From NCBI GenBank assembly GCA_025766275.1, contig JAFKAC010000011.1:744001-808000 (forward strand): a DNA stretch of 64,000 nt, read 5' to 3'. The DNA comes from Lactarius indigo (Eukaryota > Basidiomycota > Agaricomycetes > Russulales > Russulaceae). The stretch's first letter is position 1; every line of letters starts with the position of its first letter. Below are positions 32,797 through 42,543 of the stretch, piece after piece. The position numbers and the translations under genes are program-made. Below the pieces are notes generated by a model that was not told the DNA's origin, did not search any database, and was given only the letters and a program-made list of their open reading frames with translations.

Positions 32797-33307
32797 TGTA
32801 ACGCCGTCACGACGTTAGCTCGACTTGAGCTCTATAGAGACGGTAACAACTTAGCGAATATTCTGAAGGCACGAAGGCCCAGACGCGACAAAGTCTTGAA
32901 GACACGGAGGTCCAAGCGTGAGCAGAGGTGAACACTCGGAGGTGCACGACTTAATGGAGACGCGAGAGGAAGAAGACGTTGAGAGAGGAGACAAACAAGT
33001 GACGATTCAAGAAGACCAAGATGGCGTATCTTGGTCTCCACAAGACAGTTTAAATACACAAACGAGCAGGCTTAGAAGCGCTGCTATGAGTCACAGTAGG
33101 TAGCGTCCGACGTATCGCAGAAACAACTCAAACCCTACTACTACTAGTACCTGTACTAGTGGCGTCAGTCATCAGTCAGCTATCGTACCCATATCACCTA
33201 TCGCACTGCCGTATCACCGTGGTTAAGTCCGCAACTAATCTACCTTACCGCCGTAGTTGCAACCGGTACAGTAAGGGTCCTTAGTCATACAAGTCCGAAA
33301 CGTAACA
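32797..33307 (-). repeat. Ty3-A 5' LTR with promoter
   Basis: 511 bp. The sense strand starts TGTTACGTTTCGGAC and ends GGCGTTACA. TATTTAAA lies at 33056-33049. ATCTTGGTCTT starts at 33022, 34 nt downstream, a normal TATA-to-start distance. An inverted partner AGACCAAGAT lies just upstream and could form a hairpin. Confidence 0.95.
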
Positions 33308-33312
33308 TGAAT
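33308..33312. repeat. Ty3-A target-site duplication, right (TGAAT)
   Basis: Followed by AG, which forms the splice acceptor of the interrupted MULE intron. Confidence 0.93.
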
Positions 33313-34479
33313 AGCGTCAAAGATAACCAATCACTGAAAAATGGCCATAAAACACGACACTGGTGTTGCCAGGATAAACACGGAAAGCAGGTGGCCCGAC
33401 CGAGTCAGAAGGAAGGAGCAAAACACAGAGACACTGTGGGCATGCACCGCTACAGCTGCAAAAGCAAGTTGAATATATCATGTCGCACAAATCTGAAAAG
33501 CGAAGAAAATACACACACAATTACCATCTGGCTCGAACACCACATGGGACACACACCATACTATGACATCGCACTACCCCCCGAAGCTGCTGCACTGATA
33601 TGAGAAAACATAGAGTGGTCATGCCCAAATGAAATCTCAAAAAAGGTTCAATTCATGTACCCGTCGATAACCACTAATCAGGTTCACGCGGCCTGGACAA
33701 CAATGAGCGAGACACTCTGGAAACGAGGTACACAACAATTACCTTCAGTAAGAACCCTTCTAGAAGAGCTCAAAGACGACGCGGCCATCCTTAATCTTCC
33801 ACCAATGGAAGGTGTTGAGCAAGTCACATGGGTGATGATGAAGATAATGATGGCACTTCGCGGAACAATTGTCAAAATTGGAATGGATGCTACCTGTAAG
33901 AAACACATCAAGCGTCAGATATAGATGCGCTAACAAAAAAAAAATAGACAATACGAATTCTAAACACCTCGAGCTATATACCATCCTCGGAGAGTATGAC
34001 AATGCTGGATTCCCACTGTCATATTGTCTCTTGACAACGGCTACCTCAGTAGAAGACCAAAAACGTACCAGGGCACTAGAGGCTTGGGCAACAATCTTGC
34101 GCGATGAATACAGCGTGTTCCCGAAGTTCGTCCACACAGACAAAGACATGGCCAAAATTGGTGCGAGTCAACGTGTTTGGCCAGAGGCAAAACACCAACT
34201 CTGTTGGTGGCATCAGCGTGAAGCAATCAAAAGGCGGCTTAAAGGAAACCTACCCACCTCACCATATAATGGTCATCGGGCTGCACGCGAATACCCATTC
34301 ATCGACCTCACCTTCAAACCCTACGGCCGTGTGGATCCAAATGACTGTGAAGGAAGTGTTCCCAGAGAGATCCATGAGCGAGATGTACAAAGCGAGAACG
34401 CGAACACAGCACTGACCAGTGGAGGTCCTAATTCTATTAAGCTTCGCATTCCCGCCCTAAGCCAGAGCAGTTGAAACCT

Positions 34480-35085
34480 AGAGGGTAGCCAAGGTGTTCA
34501 GAATGCGAGCAGTTGCCGTGGATCACCGGAGAACCTTGCTCGTTTGGTTGAGGGTGTGGGAGGGAAAGCGGGTGAGCCGACACTTGCCGTCGCTCATCCC
34601 GAACTGCTGAAAAATGTGCACACTCAGATACAGATGTGGAAGGGAATGCAGGCAAGCCGACACTTGCTGTCACTCACCTAACAGTGCTGGAAAACCTTGC
34701 ACGATCGATCTTGAGCATGGGAGGAAACCCTGGTAAGTCGACGCTTGTCATCATCCGCCCTGAGTTGCTAGAAAGACATGCCCGATCAGACACGGACGCG
34801 GAGGGGAACCTGAGTGGGCCAATACTTACCGACGCCCGCCTCGCGCTGCTGAACACCATTGCACACTCAATCATGGGCCCAGGAGGAAGCGCGAATGGAC
34901 CACTTGCATGTGGTTGCCCCGAATCACCACCGGTTCCTGCGCGTTCACTCACAGGTGTGGGAGAAAAGCCAGGAGCTGACACACCTACAAGCAGCTGCTT
35001 TGTGTCATCGGAAGTCCTTTTGCGTCGTGCCGTGGGCATAGGGGATAACGTGGGCGTGCCCACACTTGCTGGCGGTTGTCCCAGT
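34480..35085 (+). repeat. Degenerate 81-bp (27-codon) tandem repeat in MULE transposase
   Basis: About seven diverged units with starts about 80-82 bp apart (near 34563, 34638, 34720, 34801, 34880, 34961, 35041). Translation of the in-frame units follows GN.GKPTL.....LL...AR. The period is a multiple of three, so most units keep the frame. One unit near 34563 is 1 nt short. Confidence 0.7.
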
Positions 35086-36444
35086 CCACGGGCTCGCGGT
35101 CCTGCTTGGGATGGTGGGGTTCAGGTCGCGGAAACAAAAGAAAAAGAAAATAAGAAACTTACAATCCGAATCCCCGCTGCTTCGATGATTCGTAAACCTG
35201 GTCCGATCGTCGAAGTTGAGTCAGGCCCTGATGAAGAGACAGCAACCGGACGACGCACCTTTTTCCCGGTCAAACAACGCACAGCCATCGTCGATATGAT
35301 GGAGCGCCATTTCTGTGCGCACCCGCTTATCCCGGGGTATTCGGCTCCGACCCCCGAAGGGATTAAGGCGTGGGCTGTGAAGCAAACATATCAGTTTTGT
35401 GTTTTCCACGACTTGCCAAACTTATGGGCCTACCTGTGGGAAAACTGGTATCGGCGCGGGAGGTGGGAGCTGTGGGCACGGAGCGCAGACCCAAGGGAGA
35501 TACCAAGCCTAAAAACGACAATGTTTGTCGAGGCACAGTGAGTAATGAGCAACCCTCTATTTGATAGCAAGAATGCGTTACTCACCTTTCAAATCTTGTG
35601 TAGTTGGCGGCATGTGAAGGAAGACTATCTCAGCCATTTCAGTCTGCCCCGCCTCGACTTACTCGCGTGGGTCTTGCTTACGAAACTCGTGCCGACATAC
35701 TACCGAAAAATCGAAGTCGTATTCAACGACATCGGCCGCTTTCGCGAACTGCCTAAGTGGAGAAAGGACTTCAAGGCTGAGTGGAAAAAAGCCATGAGAA
35801 CACCAATTACAATGCCATTAAACGAGAGATACCGACCGGACGTCAAACGATTTGTTTGCACGTGCCCACACTTCGTCATGAGTCGATTCCTGATATGCAA
35901 GCATTTAGTTCAGCAATTCCACCCGGTCGACCCTCGGTTTTTCCTCAAAGTAACACGAAACCGGACCTCACCTTTTTGGTCCCATCCCTCCCTCAAGCCC
36001 CTTGCAACGGCCACAGCGAGAATCGAGGAAGATCATTCAACGACCGGTGATGGCGATGGCGACGATAAGGTATATACTCGACTGAACACAGCCGGAAACG
36101 AAGTGGATGACTCAGGTCCTCAGTCCGACGACGACGACGACGACGCACTGATCGATACTGGAGGCAACGTTGAGAAAAAGACGGTTAAAGAAGAAATGGA
36201 AAATTACATACACATCATCCGAGAATTCTGCGACAGCCTCGAATACCAAGTCAAGTTTCAAGACCACCGGTTTTTGAGGACGCTGGAAAAGGAGGGTGCC
36301 GGGTTCCTTAAGCTCGCGCAAAACTGTCTTAGTCGAGAAAGACGTTTGAATTCAAGTCGGGTTGCCTCCCCGTTGACATGGGAAAGGTCAACCGCGAGTG
36401 CACTATTTTATCGATCACGTCCATGCTGTGATCGTGACACCTGA

Positions 36445-36760
36445 TACAACACATGGCTCAATTTTTAAGTAATACAGTATACTTCCTTACGTGCCAGATG
36501 TTCTCCGACATATTTTTAGTCATAAATATACCCACGGCTGAAATTACTTGACTCATAACACGGCACATGGTGAATGACACGTAAGTTACTTGTACGGGAT
36601 GAGACAAGCGTGGGCATAATGCGACAAGACCCTGCTCCCCATGAATAAACAATAGTATGCTAAGTCCCGTGAGCCCACAAAGAAAAAAGAAAAGAAAAGA
36701 TAATGGAATAAACAATAGTACGCCAAGTCCTATGAACTCTTGAAGAGTAAAGTAATATAA
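36445..36760. other. MULE 3' non-coding region
   Basis: No gene seen. Contains a partial duplication (CCCATGAATAAACAATAGTA / AATGGAATAAACAATAGTA). Confidence 0.4.
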
Positions 36761-37165
36761 GTGTCATGGACGCAAATTGACCGTGAGCGGTCTTTGGTTT
36801 GAAGGGGAGTCCAGCGAACGACAAAAGAGACTAGAAAAGAAAGAGAAAGAGATAATTAGAGAGTACGTGATTACCAGGCAGTGTGTCACGTACGCAAATT
36901 GACCATGAGCGGTCTCTGGTTTGAAGGGGAGTCCAGCAAACGATGAAAGAGACTAGAAAAGAAAAGGAAGAGATAATTAAAGAGTACGTGATTACCAGGC
37001 AGCGTATCACATACGTAAAATGACCATGAGCGGTCTCTGGTTCAAAGGGGAATCGAACGAGCAACGAAAGAGACTAGAAAGAGATGATTAAAAAGTACGT
37101 GATTGCCAGGCAATGTGTCACGTACACAAATTGACCGTGAGCGGCCTTTGGACTGAGAAGGAGAA
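36761..37165 (+). repeat. Tandem repeat in MULE, period about 112-122 bp
   Basis: Three units plus a partial one, starting near 36761, 36883, 37003 and 37115. Shared blocks: CGCAAATTGACC.TGAGCGGT, GGGGAGTCCAGC, GAGACTAGAAA, GTACGTGATTACCAGGCA. Confidence 0.85.
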
Positions 37166-37694
37166 CGGCCGAGGGGGCGACAGGACCGGGAGGGGTTTGA
37201 GATAGACAATGCCGGCGAGGTATCGACTATCGAGGGGCGAGGAAGGGCATTTGATGGGCGGGGTGAGAACGACAGGAGCGTCACTCAGAAGAGGGACGCA
37301 AAAGGACTTACTGATATCCACACCAGGTAAGAATATTGCAGCGGTAGCCTGTGGGAGAACAACGGTAAGGTATGGACCTGGGCCAGCGAACTTGTAACGT
37401 TACAGTAGGAACGTTCAGCTTGGCGTGAGCAAGTCTGGTCTTTCTATGTCAATGAGTGAGGGTTCAGCCGGTAATGGCAAGGTTTAAGTGATTAACAAGG
37501 ATCTCAGAGTATGACACAATACTCAAGATGTGAGTGGAGTTCAAGGGGGTTCAAGAGGTTCGACGGTTCAGCAGAGAGTTACCCCAAGGGAATGGGAAAA
37601 CAATGTATACTGTGATGGTAAAGAAGTCGAGTCTAAGGATACAAGCTACCTAGGGCCACGACTTATATAGAAAAAGGTTTGTTTGTGCAGAACA

Positions 37695-37835
37695 AACAAA
37701 TGGCGCAATCCGCAGTAAGCGTGAGAAGTAACACAGCAATCTGCAGCAAGCGTGAGAAGGAAGTACAGCAATCCGCAGCAGGCACGGGAAAAAGAAGAAA
37801 GTGTGCACAGCTATCCGCAGTAAGTGTGAGAAGAA
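37695..37835 (+). repeat. Short tandem repeat in MULE, period about 42 bp
   Basis: Four diverged units around CAGCAATCCGCAGTAAGCGT and GAGAAG. Confidence 0.7.
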
Positions 37836-38124
37836 ACAAGGATATAAAAGGCAAGTGAGACATGTCTCAAAGTTAAAAATAGAAATGAGATACCTGCCAT
37901 AAAAGGGTGCATTTAGCCCAAGTATAGTAGTAATAAAGACTTATAAGGACAATGAGTGTCTCATTGTCTCACTTTGCACTAGGAGAGAATCTTAAGGCTC
38001 CTAGTGCGCAGCAAGTCCAAAAAAAGGGAAAGCCAAGAAAGGAAAGACTTTCCCACAAATGCAAGTGTAAGTAAGAAATTAAGGTAAAGTTGAAAAACAA
38101 GTCCAGTCCATAACAGAACTTGTA

Positions 38125-38527
38125 GTGAACGCGACAGTGCAGCGGCAGCGGTGAGTCGTGAGAGAACAACGGTGGGGTATGGACCTGGGCCAGCGAAGTC
38201 ATGGCGAACGTGACAGTGCAGCAGTAGCGGTAAGTCGTGAGAGAACAACGGTGGGGTATGGACCTGGGCCAGTGAAGTCATGGCGAACGCAACAGTGCAG
38301 TAGTAGCGGTGAGTCGTGAGAGAACAACGGTGGGGTATGGACCTGGGCCAGCGAAGTCGTGGCGAACGCGACAGTGCAGTGACAGAGGTAAGTCATGAGA
38401 GAACAATGGTGGGGTATGGACCTGGGCCAGCGAACTCATAGTGAATGCGACAGTGCAGCAACAGCGGTGAGTCATGAGAGAACAACGGTGGGATATGGAC
38501 CTGGGCCAGCGAAGTCGTAGTGAACGT
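38125..38527 (+). repeat. 79-bp minisatellite in MULE, five units plus a partial one
   Basis: Units start at 38125, 38204, 38283, 38362, 38441 and 38520, an exact 79-bp period. Core: GTGAGTCGTGAGAGAACAAC, GGTATGGACCTGGGCCAGCG. A solitary diverged unit lies at about 37350-37400. Minus-strand open frames over it (SLAQVHTPPLFSHD) are repeat artefacts. Confidence 0.95.
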
Positions 38528-38911
38528 GGCTCGTCGACGTGCGTTGGAAGAATATGAGACGTAGTCAGACACTGAAACCAGGGCAGAGATCTTACTCACC
38601 TGCTGCTTCTCTCTCTCCACTTCTCGGCCTCGTCACTGCTCTAATTTAATCACCACAGAATTGTTGAGGGAGTGAGAGGGTGGTGGGGGTCGGTGAGAGG
38701 CAAGAGAGCGAGGCAGCAGCAAGGCGAATGCGTGGGGTGAACATGAAGGGGCCAAGCTCCATAATTATCTATCGACTTAGCATTTCGCCGCACTGCGGCC
38801 CGGCCCGATATGAACTCACCCCACTGCTTTCCAAAAAAAACAAAACAAAAAAATTAAATTAAATTCATAAAGCGCACAAGGACACCTTAATCAATCAATT
38901 AGGCCAAGTGG

Positions 38912-39137
38912 CTGGCTCTTGGGCAGGGGGGCAAAGTCGTCATTTGAGGTGGGGGGCATTTGGGGAATCGGGGATTCAAATTGCGTTGCGTACATTGTGT
39001 ACTACTTTTCATGTACCTGGTCACGTGACTTAATTACATAATTAATTTCCCAAAATGTTATATGGCAAGTTAAGGTCCGAGTTTGTGCGCATGATGAGTC
39101 ACGTGATGTCATGTGACGTGTTAGGGGGGGGGTGAGC
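38912..39137 (-). repeat. MULE right terminal inverted repeat
   Basis: 226 bp, the inverted partner of 24735-24961. It also carries an inverted copy of the transposase start codon region. Confidence 0.9.
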
Positions 39138-39873
39138 TACACGGCCAACCGGTGAAACCGTCCTGAGGCTGCCCTGGGAAAAGCAGCCTGAGGATGCTCT
39201 AATTACAACCTACGGCAGTTTTAGGCCACTGGATGGCAGGATGAACGATGGATAATAAACGTTTTAGTGAATACAACGACTGTGGGCTGACAGCTGTTGG
39301 AACTGCGGTCCGTTCCGGTTGCAACTGAGTATCCTGCGGAAGCAGTACAGATCGTTGCAGGGCTTTCACTTTCTGGTTATCTGAGATTGTATTGTTGGAT
39401 GGTTCTAAACGTCGCTTATGGATACAGGGCGAATCACACTCAGGCTGGAGCAAAACCAACCTGAGGCTGTCGTTGCCGCCAATATCGGTTAGTGCCAGAT
39501 TGATCCGAATGCTATCTGGAATTTCATCATCTGTCTATCCCAGTGGAAGGCACATGCATGGCGTGGACAGCACACTGCGGATGGGGTTCACCACAGCCTT
39601 ACTGTTTATATCGTCCATCCACAGTGCCAAGGCCCGACAACCGTTGAGTACATTCAAAGTCAACCTGAGGGGTGGCCAAGGACATCCCTACGCCGCAAGG
39701 TCACAAACCTCAAATCACACCAAATTGAAGCACAGTTTGTAGTAGATAGAGACGGCTGCTTTAACCAACAGCAATAGATTCATGTATGTACAGGTAAACG
39801 ATGCTCTGAATACAAAGAAGTACGACATTCAACCCTAAAGGCTGTCAAGGACAGACGCCATTGCACTTGCAGC
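39138..39873. repeat. E3 left terminal and subterminal region
   Basis: Begins with the remainder of the E3 inverted repeat (TACACGGCCAACCGGTGAAA). CCTGAGG recurs at about 39162, 39187, 39460 and 39665; at the right end it recurs inverted (CCTCAGG at about 55024 and 55228). No gene seen. Confidence 0.6.
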
Positions 39874-42304
39874 TCAGAACATGGACCCCCCTGCAGATGC
39901 AGCTGCTGTGTTCCCTGGCCCTTCGGTGTCAACTGTGCCGGTGCCTATGCAGCAGCTGCCTGGTTCAAAGTCTGCAAGGTATGGATTTTCGACAGTGCGT
40001 GGCTGGAAGCAGATATGGTCATTATCTACAGTTTCCTTGATATACCTTGGCACATTAGAATATAATAGTGAGCAAGCGGCATATGAGGAGTTGAGAAAGC
40101 TACTCACGCTTTCCAGCCAGGACTGTTCCATGCTGGACCATATTGCTCTAAGGTTGTGCGTGCAGCAAACCACTTCTCAACCATGCTCCAGAAATCGCCG
40201 CATTTTTGACGGTTGACACGCTTACGCTTCTTTCCATGTGGGCCACTGGCAGTTGATGCAGCACTCCCTGGACGCAATAGGTCTGCTGGTCCATCGCCGT
40301 CTTCAGCTTCTGTGTTGGGGCCAGTGCTGCCCCCTGGTACGTAGTCATCGTCTTCGTCTTCAGCTTCTCCAGCGCCAAGGAGGTCAGGATTCTCAAGTGC
40401 AAAACGGCGCTAGAGGGTTTGATGAGAGACGGCATTATACTGAGTACTGTTACATACCAGGATTGCCACGTGTTGAATGGTGTGTGTATTGATGACACGG
40501 GCAACATTTGATGGATGGAAACGGGTGGCAACTTCATAAACAAAATCATTCAGGGTGGAATTCTTGCTGTCGTCATCATCGACACTGTTACGGATCTGCA
40601 AATATATAAGTAGCACTCTGGTAGGATATTAGATCGGAACATACCATTTCACGATATCTGTTGCGCACACTGGAACATGTGCGCTTGATTGCGCTCATCA
40701 ACAACTTCTGATGGGAAAGGTTGCAGTAGATGTTTGTGAATCGGAGATCCTTCTGATTTTCGCGAATCCTTGCCTATGAGATGTCAATTACACCATAATT
40801 GGATGCGTGAAAAACTTTATTACCTCGACATCCAAGTGAATCTGCATGTATGAGACGCGCTTTGGTTCGAAAATTATTTCCCCAGTGATAAGACGGATAT
40901 TCATCTGCAGGCCATTCAATGGAGCTGGAAAGACAAGGAAATAATACAGATAACATACCTTCTGCTCAGACGTGAGGTTGAAGGTGTCTTCGAGTCGGGC
41001 AGACACGTCCGTTATCATCATTTCGAACCGTTGCAATGTGTTATGATCCGACACTTCGGACCTGAGTCACAGTATGTCTCCACCCTACCTTCTGTTTCTG
41101 TACTATACCTTGTTACCAAAGGAGCTACTGTTACTAGTGGCACTGTTTCTTTGATCCGAATTTCTGTTTACTCCGTTTAGTCTCTTTGATACTGTGTGGA
41201 CTTGTGTTCACGTTGTTTGGAACCCTGTCCTATATAAACCTGTACCATAGACCGTAGGAAGCCAGACTTGGCTTCGTTTGCAATCTAGCAACCTTGCCTC
41301 CGTACTTTGGTGTGACCTCGCCTTATCCCTCTCTTCTTGTGCATCCCCTACCTCAGTCCCTAACCAGGACACTTCAAAGTCTTTGCAGTTGAACTATATC
41401 AACGCGTTACACCTGTTATACTCTGTGCACTAGCAAGATCAAGTGTAGAGAAGTGTTAGACACTTCGGACGAGGAGTCCTACATTACAGAGTAGTGCTGC
41501 ATCTTGTGCCACACTTTTATCACTCGTATTTCATAGCAATAAGACAACAGAGGTCTTCGCTTGATACTTGTGTGATTCAGAACCTTTAGAACCCACGCCC
41601 CTGCTAGGGCGTAACACAATGACTCTGCACGGTTCCGTAGCTCCCTCATAATTTCGTAAAGTATTCCCAGAGTATACATGCACGTTGCAAGGTCTGATTT
41701 GGACAAGTCTCTGCCCATCTTCATATTTGTTAGTCGGTTAGAGGCTGTTAGATACAGTACTTACTCGAGCGAAGGAATGAAGACCTGCACGGAATTCCTG
41801 GTCACGGTCACCAAAACCAAAGTCGTTTGCGACCATGTCAACAAAAGGTGCATTGAGACCAGTTCTTCTGGGTGACTCTGAAAGGGTGGGGTCATACAGA
41901 GGGGACGTTTGGTTGGAGCCAGGGGAAGGTATACGAGGTGGTGAGGTACGACATGGGCTCCATGGAGTCTGCATGTGATGGCCCGGTGGATGAAACGCCC
42001 TCTGAGTGCTGGGAGCATGTGGGGGGGTCGTGTAATGAGTCGTTGGGTTTGGACCAGTCGAACCTGAAGGGCCAGAAGGTGGTGAGCTTCCTTGTGGAGG
42101 GGGAGCACAGGAAGCCCGAGTCGTGTTGGGAACTTGAACTTGAGGGAAGACAAACTGAGTGTCCATTGAGCTCATAAGTATTGACTGTAAAAGCAGGAGG
42201 CAAAACTCCTGCTTCTTCGTCAAAGAGGTTGGTTCGTTTTCAGGGGGTTCTGAGTTGCTGAGTGTGGTATAGTGGCTCGGCCGTGCACCTACTGGGCTAG
42301 CCAC
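39874..42304 (-). CDS. E3 companion protein (function unknown)
   Basis: Multi-exon minus-strand gene. The first exon (42304 to about 41765) codes a Pro/Ser/Thr-rich N-terminus (PPSGPSGSTGPNPTTH). Next is MGRDLSKSDLATCMYTLGIL. After an LTR-like insertion come TLQRFEMMITDVSARLEDTF and GLQMNIRLITGEIIFEPKRV. Then a segment with AIKRTCSSVRNRYREM, one with FVYEVATRFHPSNVARVINT, and an acidic and basic stretch (EAEDEDDDYVPGG ... GKKRKRVNRQKCGDFWSMVE). The last exon ends at 39874. I recall agaricomycete hypothetical proteins with the same order, found beside this type of transposase-like gene. The LTR at 41039-41488 probably disrupts it. Confidence 0.55.
41039..41488 (+). repeat. Solo LTR inside the E3 companion gene
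   Basis: About 450 bp starting TGTTATGATCC and ending CCTACATTACA, with a TATA box (CCTATATAAACC) at about 41230. GACACTTCGGAC is repeated near both ends. Flanking E3 exons resume on either side. No matching 5-bp duplication was found, so the borders are approximate. Confidence 0.6.
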
Positions 42305-42543
42305 TGCGGTTAGCTGATTGAAACACCGAACTGATGTTGGTTCAAACTCACCGCATTTGATTTAGAAAAGTTGCAAGCCCCACGCTATTCATCGACGGTG
42401 TGTGTGGGGGTGGGTGAGGAAGGAGACAAGAAATGATCGAGACAGGCTGTGACTGTGTTACTGTGACGTTGGTCTGACTTGTATCCACGGCATGAGCGCC
42501 ACTGAGCTCAGAAGGAAAACAAACGATATAATATGATAAGATT

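Larger units (their letters stand above)
25463..33307 (-). mobile_element. Ty3-A: full-length chromovirus (Ty3 family LTR retrotransposon)
   Basis: 7845 bp with two 511-bp LTRs, a 5-bp duplication, gag (32777-30714) and pol (to 26005) on the minus strand, both open. The single LTR difference (A at 25773 region versus G at the matching site of the other copy) points to a very recent insertion. Related copy Ty3-B is at 46412-54279. It may still be mobile. Confidence 0.96.
24914..36444 (+). pseudogene. MULE transposase (split by Ty3-A; carries a nonsense codon)
   Basis: Exons 24914-25171, 25227-25414, 33315-33895, 33948 onward, and after 35538 a last part from about 35603 to 36444. N-terminus: CTQSKCK and CEKC cysteine pairs with a basic stretch. 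Exon 3: TRHWCCQDKHG ... HRYSCKSKL ... HHMGHTPYYD, a GCM/WRKY-like zinc finger. Exon 4: the MULE domain (NTNSKHLELYTILGEYDNAG, HTDKDMAKIGASQ, HQLCWWHQ). C-terminal part: VCTCPHFVMSRFLICKHLVQ, a SWIM-type CxC...CxH finger. Lesions: TGA at 33601-33603 where the family has an Arg codon; a stop at 34474; and a degenerate 81-bp repeat with a 1-nt slip between the halves. Ty3-A lies within intron 2. So this copy is probably inactive. Confidence 0.8.
24735..39137 (+). mobile_element. MULE (Mutator-like) element, interrupted by Ty3-A
   Basis: Long inverted repeats (24735-24961 and 38912-39137) start GCTCACCCCCCCCCTAACAC. Between them is a gene with GCM/WRKY-like, MULE and SWIM-type domains, then 2.5 kb of minisatellites. 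Length without Ty3-A is about 6.55 kb. No 9-bp duplication is seen; the only possible duplication is 2 bp (CA at 24733 versus TA at 39138). It sits 8 bp inside the left repeat of E3. Confidence 0.85.

Noticed and set aside
36761..38527. CRISPR-like array
   Set aside because: Units are contiguous tandem repeats without unique spacers, in a eukaryotic transposon.
37969..38620. Several minus-strand frames repeating SLAQVHTPPLFSHD
   Set aside because: They are translations of the 79-bp minisatellite and shift with repeat number; no gene signals.
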